The notes below the pieces were generated by a model, which was not told the DNA's origin, searched no databases, and worked only from the letters and a program-made list of their open reading frames with translations. Below, piece by piece: positions 16,352-23,902 of a stretch of 64,000 nucleotides of DNA (positions are counted from its first letter, which is position 1; each line of letters opens with the position of its first letter). The translations under genes and the position numbers were made by a program. This stretch comes from VXYL01 sp965199915. Lineage in GTDB: Bacteria; Pseudomonadota; Gammaproteobacteria; Pseudomonadales; Azotimanducaceae. The DNA lies in assembly GCA_965199915.1 (NCBI GenBank), contig OZ241348.1, forward strand, positions 3,720,001 through 3,784,000, read 5' to 3'.

Positions 16352-17422
16352 ATGGCGGCGGCGGTGGAGGCTTGCGCGAACTGCGGCCACGAACGCGACG
16401 ACCGGTTTTGCCCCCGCTGCGGGCAAAACGACCGCGACTACAAGCGCTCGTTGTGGCGCTTGGTGGCCGATTTGATCAAGGAAACCTTCGAGGTGGACGG
16501 GCGCTTGCCGCGCACGTTGCGGCCCATGTTTCTGCGCCCGGGCCAACTCGCCGTGGAGTTTTCGCGCAACCGGCGCGCCAGCTACGTCTCGCCCATTCGA
16601 CTGTACCTTTTCGCCAGCATCTTGTTCTTTTTCGTGGTTGCCGTCAGGTTGGGCGGAATCGCCCAAGAGGAAGTCGGAGAGCCTTCAGCCGGGGAGCGCA
16701 AGGCGGAACCCCTCGCCGGGAAAGATCCCGCGGAGGAGTGCGCCGATGTGGACATCGCACGGTTCCAGTCGGCGCTGCCGCCGCACCGCCGCCGCATGTT
16801 GGAGGAAATTTGGATACGAGACGAATCAAACTGGAAGAAGACAGCCCTGTGCATAGTGATGAGGTGGGGGACGGACGACGAAACAACCGTGAGCGAAGCG
16901 AATGTCGGTGCCGCAAACACGCGAGCGGCGCGTAAGGGGGAACCCCCCACAGGAAAACCCGGGCCGGTCCGCATGTTCGTTGTCGGTGCCGTTGTGGAGG
17001 GTCCGCGCGATTGGCGGGCGGCGGTAAGCCAATTGCTGGACAATTTGCCCCTCGCCATGTTCGTGACGCTGCCGGCGTACGCGTTGCTGCTCAAGGTGTT
17101 CTTCTATTCGAGCGGCCGCTACTACACGGAGCATCTGGTGTTCGCGATGCACCTGCACACGTTCAGTTTCCTCGTGTACACCTTGGCCCTGGCCACGCCG
17201 GACACCTCAATACTGCCTGGGCTCTTCGGTGAAACCTTAGAGCGGGCGGACGGGGCGTTGTTGTTGTGGGTAGCCGCGTACTCGTTCCTGGCGTTGCGCC
17301 GCTACTACCGCAACGGGCGTTTCCGCACCACCGTCAAGTGGTTTGTGCTCGGCGGCTGCTACGCGGGGTTGCTGATTCCGGGCCTGCTGCTTTCCGTGGT
17401 GGCGACGCTTCTCTTTCTCTGA
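16352..17422 (+). CDS. DUF3667-type zinc-ribbon membrane protein
   Basis: This 356-residue protein starts at ATG 16352. It opens with a zinc-ribbon CANCGHERDDRFCPRCGQ (two CxxC pairs) followed by an amphipathic linker. A first membrane segment is SPIRLYLFASILFFFVVAV, and about four further hydrophobic segments lie in the C-terminal 130 residues. A charged loop of roughly 150 residues lies between. This layout matches DUF3667 proteins, whose function is not established. The gap after the MaoC gene is 37 bases and before dgcN is 14 bases, so it sits inside a plus-strand gene run. Confidence 0.82.
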   Translation: MAAAVEACANCGHERDDRFCPRCGQNDRDYKRSLWRLVADLIKETFEVDGRLPRTLRPMFLRPGQLAVEFSRNRRASYVSPIRLYLFASILFFFVVAVRLGGIAQEEVGEPSAGERKAEPLAGKDPAEECADVDIARFQSALPPHRRRMLEEIWIRDESNWKKTALCIVMRWGTDDETTVSEANVGAANTRAARKGEPPTGKPGPVRMFVVGAVVEGPRDWRAAVSQLLDNLPLAMFVTLPAYALLLKVFFYSSGRYYTEHLVFAMHLHTFSFLVYTLALATPDTSILPGLFGETLERADGALLLWVAAYSFLALRRYYRNGRFRTTVKWFVLGGCYAGLLIPGLLLSVVATLLFL

Positions 17423-17436
17423 AGGCCGCGGCCAAG

Positions 17437-18435
17437 ATGCGAATCGAAACGCCGTACCTCGTCTTCCTCGGCGACGCCAAGGATGCCTTGGCAGCCAAAA
17501 CTGGCCAAGGCATCGTGGATTGGCGGCCCGCGTCCGTGGTCGGTCAGCAGCGTTTGCCGGGCTGCGCCGCCGATCTGGGCGTTGCGGACCTTGGCGCCAG
17601 CGAGGCCAAGAACTTGGGCGCACGCACGCTCGTGATCGGCGCCGTCAACCCCGGCGGGACGGTGCCGGAGCGTTGGCGTCCCCATCTCGCCCGCGCTTTG
17701 GAAGCGGGCCTCGACGTCGCCAGCGGCATGCACACCCGTTTGGCGGATCTGCCGGAGGTGGCGAAAGCCGCCCGCGCCCACGGCGGGCGGCTCATCGACG
17801 TGCGCCAACCGAGCGCCGCCTTCGCCACCGCGACCGGCCGCAAACGGCAAGGCAAGCGGCTGCTCACCGTGGGCACGGACTGTTCGGTGGGCAAGAAGTA
17901 CGCCGCCCTTGCCATCGAACGCGAGCTCAAGCGCCGCGGCGTCCCCGCGGACTATCGCGCCAGCGGACAGACGGGCATTCTGATCGCCGGCGCCGGCATC
18001 GCCATCGACGCGGTGGTGTCGGACTTCGCCGCCGGCGCCGCGGAAGCGCTGTCGCCGGACAACGACGCCGAACATTGGGATGTGGTGGAAGGCCAAGGCT
18101 CGCTGTTCCATCCCTCGTTCGCCGGCGTCAGCTTGGCGCTGCTGCACGGCACCCAGCCGGACGCGGTGGTGGTGTGCCACGAACCCACCCGCACGACGAT
18201 GCGCAACGTCGCCGCGCCGATCGCCGGGGTCGGCGAAGTGGTGGAGCAAACCCTGTCTTTGGGTCGGCTCACCAACCCGCGCATCCGTTGCGTCGGCATC
18301 GCCTTGAACACCTCGGCGTTGCCCGCCGAGGAAGCACGCCGCGCGGTCGCCGAAACCGCCCGCCGGTTCGCGCTGCCGGCCTGCGACCCCATGCGCGACG
18401 GCGTGGCACCCCTCGTGGACGCCATGCTCGCGTGA
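17437..18435 (+). CDS. dgcN: DUF1611 family N-acetyltransferase DgcN
   Basis: This is a 332-residue DUF1611 protein. It has an N-terminal Rossmann-like part (YLVFLGDAKDALAAKTGQGI) and a P-loop-like C-terminal part with TVGTDCSVGKKYAALAIE, SGQTGILIAG and DVVEGQGSLFHPSF. In marine bacteria DgcN acts with DgcA to convert D-glutamate to L-glutamate through an N-acetylated intermediate. The following gene is an enolase-superfamily enzyme with its GTG start overlapping the dgcN stop (GTGA), which supports this pairing. The start is ATG 17437; a longer frame upstream overlaps the DUF3667 gene. Confidence 0.85.
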   Translation: MRIETPYLVFLGDAKDALAAKTGQGIVDWRPASVVGQQRLPGCAADLGVADLGASEAKNLGARTLVIGAVNPGGTVPERWRPHLARALEAGLDVASGMHTRLADLPEVAKAARAHGGRLIDVRQPSAAFATATGRKRQGKRLLTVGTDCSVGKKYAALAIERELKRRGVPADYRASGQTGILIAGAGIAIDAVVSDFAAGAAEALSPDNDAEHWDVVEGQGSLFHPSFAGVSLALLHGTQPDAVVVCHEPTRTTMRNVAAPIAGVGEVVEQTLSLGRLTNPRIRCVGIALNTSALPAEEARRAVAETARRFALPACDPMRDGVAPLVDAMLA

Positions 18436-19433
18436 GCGCTAGCGGCACCGGCGAACCGCCGCTCGCCGTTTCGGCGCGATGCGAGCGGTGGCCCATCGCC
18501 CGCCCGTTCCGCATCGCGCGCGGCGCGAAGACGGTGGCGGAGGTGGTGGTGGCCACGGTGACGCAAGGCGCTTGCCAAGGCCGCGGCGAATGCGTCCCTT
18601 ACGCCCGCTACGGCGAATCCGCCGAGCAAGTGGCGAACGCCATCAACGCTTACCGCGGCCCGTTGACGCGCCAAGGGCTGCAAGGCGCCTTGCCGCCTGG
18701 CGCCGTGCGCAACGCCATCGACTGTGCCCTCTGGGACTTGGAGTGCAAGCGTCGCCGCCTGCCCGCGTGGCGAATCGCCGGCGTGCCCGCGCCCTGCGAT
18801 GTCGCAACGGCGTACACGTTGAGCTTGGATTCGCCACAGGCGATGGGCGCGCGCGCGGCCGAGGAGCGGCATCGCCCGATGCTGAAACTGAAACTCGGCA
18901 GCGCGGACGTGGCCGAGGACATTGCCCGTCTGCTCGCGGTGCGGCAGGGCGCGCCGAACGCCGAGCTGCTCGTGGACGCCAACGAAGGCTGGAACATCGC
19001 GGCGTTTCGGTGTTTCGTCGGCGCGGTCGTGGATTGCGGCGTGCGCCTCATCGAGCAGCCGCTGCCGGAGGGCGCGGACGCGGCCCTTGCCGGAGGGCGC
19101 TGGCCGGTTCCCATCGCCGCCGACGAGAGCGTGCGCGATGGCGCGAATCTAGCCGCTGTCGCCGCCCGCTACCAGATCGTGAACATCAAGCTGGACAAGG
19201 CCGGCGGGCTCACCCGTGCGCTCGAGTTGGCGCGCGAGGCGCGCGCCCTCGGCCTCGGCGTGATGGTGGGATGCATGGTGTCCACCTCGCTGGCGGTGGC
19301 GCCGGCCCTGCTGCTTTCGGGTTTCGCATGCGTTGTGGATTTGGACGGGCCGGCGCTCTTGGCGCGGGATCGAACGCCGGCGCTGCGCTACCGGAACGAC
19401 CGCGTCTCTTTCGACAGCGCCGTCTGGGGCTGA
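18432..19433 (+). CDS. dgcA: N-acetyl-D-glutamate racemase / dipeptide epimerase, enolase superfamily
   Basis: This 333-residue member of the mandelate racemase/muconate-lactonising group has a K-x-K base pair in MLKLKLGS, metal ligands D, E and D in LLVDANEGW, LIEQPLPEG and IAADES, and the second catalytic lysine in VNIKLDKAGG. It would racemise the N-acetyl-D-glutamate made by DgcN; dipeptide epimerase is the older family name. The GTG start overlaps the dgcN TGA, so the two are translationally coupled. It meets the convergent DUF349 gene after 48 bases. Confidence 0.86.
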   Translation: MSASGTGEPPLAVSARCERWPIARPFRIARGAKTVAEVVVATVTQGACQGRGECVPYARYGESAEQVANAINAYRGPLTRQGLQGALPPGAVRNAIDCALWDLECKRRRLPAWRIAGVPAPCDVATAYTLSLDSPQAMGARAAEERHRPMLKLKLGSADVAEDIARLLAVRQGAPNAELLVDANEGWNIAAFRCFVGAVVDCGVRLIEQPLPEGADAALAGGRWPVPIAADESVRDGANLAAVAARYQIVNIKLDKAGGLTRALELAREARALGLGVMVGCMVSTSLAVAPALLLSGFACVVDLDGPALLARDRTPALRYRNDRVSFDSAVWG

Positions 19434-19481
19434 CGCCGCGCCTCGGCGCCCGAACGGAAGCGCTCGCCAACCCGCGCAACG

Positions 19482-21854
19482 TCAGCGCCCGCGTTGATTT
19501 TCGACCACGGCGCGGTCGGCGTCGGCAATCGTCGTTTCGGCGCGTCGTTGCAGCTCTTTCGGCAGCGAGCCCAAGGCGTCCAAGCGCCGCTGGTAGTCCG
19601 CGACCGCGTTGCGGTCCAACGCGGCGTCCAGATCCACGCGCCGGGCCAGTTCGCTGATGAGCGCCTCGGCCTCGTCAATGGCGGCGCGCCGTTCAAGGTG
19701 GCGGCCCATAGCTTCGCTGCGGGCCTCGAACACCGCGTCGCACTCGGTGCGAAACCGCTTCCACAGCTTTTGATCCGCGGCCCTGGGCACCGGCCCGACT
19801 TGCTGCCAACGCCGCTGAAGCGCTTTCATCGCATCGGCCTTGGCGCTCGCCTGTTCGCCGGATTCCCGCACCTTCGCCGCCTCGGCGACGAGCTCCTCCT
19901 TCACCTGCGCATGCCGCGCCCAAGCCTCCTTCAACAAGCCGTGAATGCGGCCGGCCAACTCCTCGAAACGCGGCTTTACGTCTCGCTCCGCCTTGCGATC
20001 CACCGGATGGTAGGCGCGCCACTCGTTGCGCGCTTGGCGGAGCACCCGTTCCACGCCGCGCCAGTCCGCGTGTTCCCAGTCGTTGTCGTCCAAGAAGTGC
20101 TCCAAGGCGGAGATGATGGCGCGGCGCTGCTGGAGGTTGAAGGCGCGCCGTTCCGCCTGCTCCTTGAAGTGGGCGCGGCACGGGGCGAACGCCTGTTCCG
20201 CGGCGGCCTCGAAACGCTTGGTCAACGCCCGGGTGCGCCCCATGTCCGTGCGCCCGAGCGCGTTCCAGCGCTTGCGCGCGGCGCGCACGGCTTCCGTTTG
20301 CGCGTCGACCGGCAGTGGATCCTCCGCCAACGCCTCCATTTCGCGGCACAACGCCTCGCGTTTGGGCACCTCGGCGTAGAGACGCCACTCGCGCAGTTCG
20401 CGCACCGCGGCGCCAACCTCGGCCAGATCCGCGCTGAACTCTCGCGCCTCGCGTGGCGGCAGACGCCGCGCCAAGTTGCGCAAGCGCTGGTCGAGTTGGG
20501 CCGCTTCCCGCGCCGCGCCGGCGTCCACGCAACGGCGAAGCTCCGCAAGTTTGGCCGCCACCTCCCCCGCCAATTCGGCGGTCTCGGCGCCGCAACGCGC
20601 CACCGCATCGGTCAGCGCGTCGCGCCGCTCGCGCAGCGCCGTCAACTGCGCCGGAGCCGGCACGTCCTGCGGCCAATCGTGACGGGCGAGCATGCGCTCC
20701 ACGGCGGCGCGGCGGCGAACCAGCTCGCGTTTGCGGGCATCGACGGATTCGACGTTCGCCACCTCGAGGGCGTTGCTTTGCAACGTCTTTGCCGTCTCGT
20801 CGCGCAGAGCCGCGGCGCGCTCGAAGGGGCGCGCCCGCGCCACCACTTCCGCTTCGGCGGCATGGAAGCGATCGCGCAGGGCGTCGTCCGGCTGCTGGAC
20901 ATCGGCCAGCGCGTTCCACTTGGCGCCCAAGGTCGTCGCTTGACGCTTGATTTCGTCCACGCGCCGGGCGAGCGCGTCCACGGCATCGCCGGATCCGGCG
21001 GCGTCCACGCACGCGTCCGCAAGCGCCGACGGCAGGGCTTCGGCCTGCGCGAGCAGGTCCACCCACACCTGGGCGTCCACGCGCCGCGCCGGGCGGGGCG
21101 CGCGACGTTGCGGGAAGCGCAGTCCCAGCGCCTCGACGTCCCGCGCCACGGTGCCGAACGGAGCGAGTTCGCCGTCCGTGGCGGCAACAGCGGTCAACGT
21201 GGCGCGCCACTTGCGCTCCAAAGCCGTGTGGCGGGCTGCGTAGTGGGCAGCGCCATCGTCCAGGGCCGCGGCCGCGGTCAACAGCTCGTCGACGCGGGCG
21301 TCTTCCGCTTCGCGTTCGGCCAAGGCCTTCCGATACAAGCCGCCGCGCTCGCGCGCCATCCGATGCGTGGCGCTGTCCGTCCCGCGGGCGCCTTTTTCCA
21401 AGGCCGCCAGCACCGCCGGGTCCCAAATCGTCTCGGCGACGGCCAAGCGCACGCCGGCGTGGGGATGCGCCAAGATCGCGGCGGCGCGTTGCCCGGCGTC
21501 TTCGATGCAAGCCGCGGCGGCCGTCGCCGCGGCGGGGGTGTCCGCCCAGACGACCGCGGCGCGGAGCACCGACGGGTGCCGGCGCACGGCGTCCGGCGTG
21601 TGTTCGTCCATGAGCGCGAGCAGGCGCTTGGCGGCGGCGCCGGCCAACGCCTCGTCGTCCAACGTGGCGACCAACGGCTGCAAACGCGTGAGGCGGCCAA
21701 GGGCGGCCGAGCGGACGGCGGGGTCCAGATCGTTCAGGACAAGACGTTCGAAATCGTCCTGCGCGGCGTCGGCAAGCGCGGCCACCGCGGCGATCCGCGC
21801 CGCGGGTTCCGGCGCGTCAAGGCGCGGCTTGCGGTTGAACAACTTGCGTAACAT
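19482..21854 (-). CDS. DUF349 domain-containing protein
   Basis: This 790-residue, highly charged alpha-helical protein has repeated DUF349 units, seen as W-x-x-x-G and F-x-x-A patterns such as RWQQVGPVPRAADQKLWKRF near the C-terminus and similar units around 560-660. The N-terminal 200 residues resemble HEAT-like repeats (AARIAAVAALAD, DPAVRSAALGRL). The family is widespread in Gammaproteobacteria and its function is not established. An equally long open frame exists on the opposite strand across the same bases, but only this strand gives recognisable protein. The start ATG is at 21854 (MLRKLFNRKPRL). Confidence 0.85.
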   Translation of the reverse strand: MLRKLFNRKPRLDAPEPAARIAAVAALADAAQDDFERLVLNDLDPAVRSAALGRLTRLQPLVATLDDEALAGAAAKRLLALMDEHTPDAVRRHPSVLRAAVVWADTPAAATAAAACIEDAGQRAAAILAHPHAGVRLAVAETIWDPAVLAALEKGARGTDSATHRMARERGGLYRKALAEREAEDARVDELLTAAAALDDGAAHYAARHTALERKWRATLTAVAATDGELAPFGTVARDVEALGLRFPQRRAPRPARRVDAQVWVDLLAQAEALPSALADACVDAAGSGDAVDALARRVDEIKRQATTLGAKWNALADVQQPDDALRDRFHAAEAEVVARARPFERAAALRDETAKTLQSNALEVANVESVDARKRELVRRRAAVERMLARHDWPQDVPAPAQLTALRERRDALTDAVARCGAETAELAGEVAAKLAELRRCVDAGAAREAAQLDQRLRNLARRLPPREAREFSADLAEVGAAVRELREWRLYAEVPKREALCREMEALAEDPLPVDAQTEAVRAARKRWNALGRTDMGRTRALTKRFEAAAEQAFAPCRAHFKEQAERRAFNLQQRRAIISALEHFLDDNDWEHADWRGVERVLRQARNEWRAYHPVDRKAERDVKPRFEELAGRIHGLLKEAWARHAQVKEELVAEAAKVRESGEQASAKADAMKALQRRWQQVGPVPRAADQKLWKRFRTECDAVFEARSEAMGRHLERRAAIDEAEALISELARRVDLDAALDRNAVADYQRRLDALGSLPKELQRRAETTIADADRAVVENQRGR

Positions 21855-22095
21855 CGTTCCACGCTCATGACGGCGCTCGGCGAAGGCGGCCTCGCGGTTC
21901 GCTCAAGGACACGCGGATTTTGCGACTCGCGGCGGCGTTACGCAAATCGCGCCTTGGCGCACCCTGCGGGCGGTTGCGGCAGTGCGCCCAATCAGGCGCG
22001 CGCTGGTCGCAAACTCGACTCGCCTGTGCAGGCGCGCTGGCGGGCGCGTTCGCGGTTCATTTGAGAGGGAGGTGCCGGCGGGCGGTCAATCGGCC
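21855..22095. other. Intergenic region, no gene recognised
   Basis: These 241 bases separate the start of the DUF349 gene and the end of the NYN gene. They hold partial GC-rich inverted sequences, such as GGCGCACCCTGCGGGCG near 21957, loosely resembling half of the REP-like element, and no convincing coding frame. A promoter for the DUF349 gene presumably lies at its left end but was not identified. Confidence 0.5.
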
Positions 22096-22728
22096 TCAAA
22101 CCGGCGGCACCTGCCGTCGCCGCTCGATGTCCAAAGGCGTTTCGTAGCGCACGTCGGCGGCGGGGTAGTCGTCGCTGCTCGGCTTGAGGAAGGTGACGGC
22201 TTCGTAGAAGTCGTCGAGCGGAACGAACACCCCGTGTCCTTCCACCCATTGGCGCATGTGTTGGTTGCAGGAGTTCGCCCAAGACAACACTTCCACGCGC
22301 CAGCCGCGCCGGTGCATGCGTTCGAGGTCGGCGTGGAAACCGGCGCCGTCGTAGAACCCTTGACCGTCTCCGGTGAGCAGCACGACGATGCCCGGATCGC
22401 CGTTGTAGTCCGCGAAGTCGCGCAGCATTTGCAGCTGCAGCACGCGATCGGGTGTTTGCTGTTCGCCGCGGTCGATTGCGCCGCGGTCGAACAGCTCGAT
22501 GGCGACGCCCTCGGCGCTCAAACTGTTCCAGAGGGCGCGCAGCTCGGGTGGCACGGAGCCGGCGGCGATCGCCTTCTCCACCGGCCGACCCGCGTGCGCG
22601 AGCCGCATCATCGCCTTGAAGCTGATCCGAACACGATGCCGCGTATTCATCCCTTCGCGCTCTTCGGCAACGGCGCGGGCACCGCTGAAAATGTTGGAGT
22701 TGTCCCAGTAAATGAAGACCTTTGCCAC
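22096..22728 (-). CDS. NYN-domain (PIN-like) putative ribonuclease
   Basis: This 210-residue NYN-type protein has acidic residues in KVFIYWDNSNIF near the N-terminus, IVVLLTGDGQGF in the middle and VEVLSWANSCNQ, the usual three-strand arrangement of the PIN/NYN nuclease fold. The family includes RNA-cleaving enzymes, but the substrate here is unknown. GTG at 22728 is preferred because GGGGCAAGGAATC precedes it on the minus strand, giving an AAGGA ribosome binding site at good spacing. An upstream ATG at 22755 would add nine residues and lacks this. It follows a BtrH-like gene after about 100 bases. Confidence 0.82.
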   Translation of the reverse strand: MAKVFIYWDNSNIFSGARAVAEEREGMNTRHRVRISFKAMMRLAHAGRPVEKAIAAGSVPPELRALWNSLSAEGVAIELFDRGAIDRGEQQTPDRVLQLQMLRDFADYNGDPGIVVLLTGDGQGFYDGAGFHADLERMHRRGWRVEVLSWANSCNQHMRQWVEGHGVFVPLDDFYEAVTFLKPSSDDYPAADVRYETPLDIERRRQVPPV

Positions 22729-22829
22729 GATTCCTTGCCCCAAAACCGCGAGCATGTCCTGCGCGGCACGTCGCTTTAACCGCCACTGTAGCACGGGCGG
22801 GATCGTGCGCTTTTGCCCTTGCGCCGCGC

Positions 22830-23792
22830 TCACTCCCCCAGCGCGGCTAGGCGGGTCACGCAGTCGCCATCCAAGGCGCGGGCTTCGCTGACGAAACGGC
22901 GCTTGTCCTTGGCCGCCGCGGTCTTGTCCGAGGCCCGGTAGAGGAGTTTGGCGAGGGCGCGGTACTGGCGCGCGAGGCGGCGGGCGGCTTCGCGGTCCAC
23001 CGGCCCGGGGAACTCCGCGGCCGCGAGGCGTTGGAAGTAGTCCCCGGCGCGTTCGCGGCACTCGCCCCACACCACCGCGTTCCACCAGTTGCCGTGCTCG
23101 TCGGCGCGGCCGGCGTCGATGGCGTCCAGCCAGTTCGCGTAGGCGGCGTCGCCCATGCCGTAGCGCTCTTCGGCGTGCGCGGCGGGACGCCGCCACACGT
23201 CCAACGCGAAGTCGAGCGCGGCCTGCAGGGCGGCAGCCTCCGCCGGGCGCGATGCGCCGTTGGCGGTGAGCTTGTAGAACGCGACCGGCGGCCCGGCGCG
23301 GTATTCGCGCCACGTGCCGAAGGTGAGCCGCGCCGGCGTGCTCGCAACGCCGCTCCCCCAAGGCTGCGCGGTCGCGAACCCCTCCCCGTCCTGCGCCAGG
23401 ATGAGCTGGTGGTCCAAGCAGAGCAGCGAGCACACCGCGCCTTCGGCCAGCGCCGCGCGCACCGCGGCTTCCAGCTCGGCCCGCTGCGCGGCGCTGCTCG
23501 CGGCCGGTGCGAGCATGCCGATCTCCTCGACGCGCAGGCCGAGGTTGCCAAGCAGCGCAAGCGTCGGCCGGAAGTTCCAGCAGTACGGGCTGCTTGGGCA
23601 CAGCTCCTCGTGGATGTTGATGACGAAGGCGTGGCCGGAGAGCGCGAACGATTCGTGCGGCGTGGCGTCCAGCCCGTAGCGGGCCATCGCCCCGAGCGCG
23701 ACGCCCAGAAGGGAGGTGTCGCAAGACGGTTGCGCGAGGTTCACGGCACGGCACCTGTTCGGCAGTCTCAGGACCGTCTCAGCATAGCCCAA
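22830..23792 (-). CDS. BtrH N-terminal-domain-like protein of unknown function
   Basis: The frame gives up to 320 residues. The first third resembles the BtrH N-terminal domain, a papain-like or acyltransferase fold: PSCDTSLLGVALGAMARYGL with a cysteine that could be catalytic, then SFALSGHAFVINIHEELCPSSPYCW. The rest is helical with no family recognised. An alternative start is GTG at 23744 (VNLAQPSCDTS), which keeps the conserved part and removes an atypical leader. It might cleave or transfer an acyl or peptide group, but there is no biosynthetic cluster beside it to suggest a substrate. Confidence 0.6.
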   Translation of the reverse strand: MGYAETVLRLPNRCRAVNLAQPSCDTSLLGVALGAMARYGLDATPHESFALSGHAFVINIHEELCPSSPYCWNFRPTLALLGNLGLRVEEIGMLAPAASSAAQRAELEAAVRAALAEGAVCSLLCLDHQLILAQDGEGFATAQPWGSGVASTPARLTFGTWREYRAGPPVAFYKLTANGASRPAEAAALQAALDFALDVWRRPAAHAEERYGMGDAAYANWLDAIDAGRADEHGNWWNAVVWGECRERAGDYFQRLAAAEFPGPVDREAARRLARQYRALAKLLYRASDKTAAAKDKRRFVSEARALDGDCVTRLAALGE

Positions 23793-23902
23793 GACGATGG
23801 ATCAAGTTTCGCACTGGGAGAAAATTCTGCGGCGGCGTAAGGTTCACGCAAGGTTTGTGGTGTCAAATCCGTCCACTTGGGATTCGAATCGGGAGGTGAA
23901 CC

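Noticed and set aside
19494..21851. A 785-codon open frame on the plus strand opposite the DUF349 gene
   Set aside because: It mirrors the DUF349 coding bases, is rich in R, H and G, and has no recognisable domain. High-GC DNA often leaves long antisense frames open.
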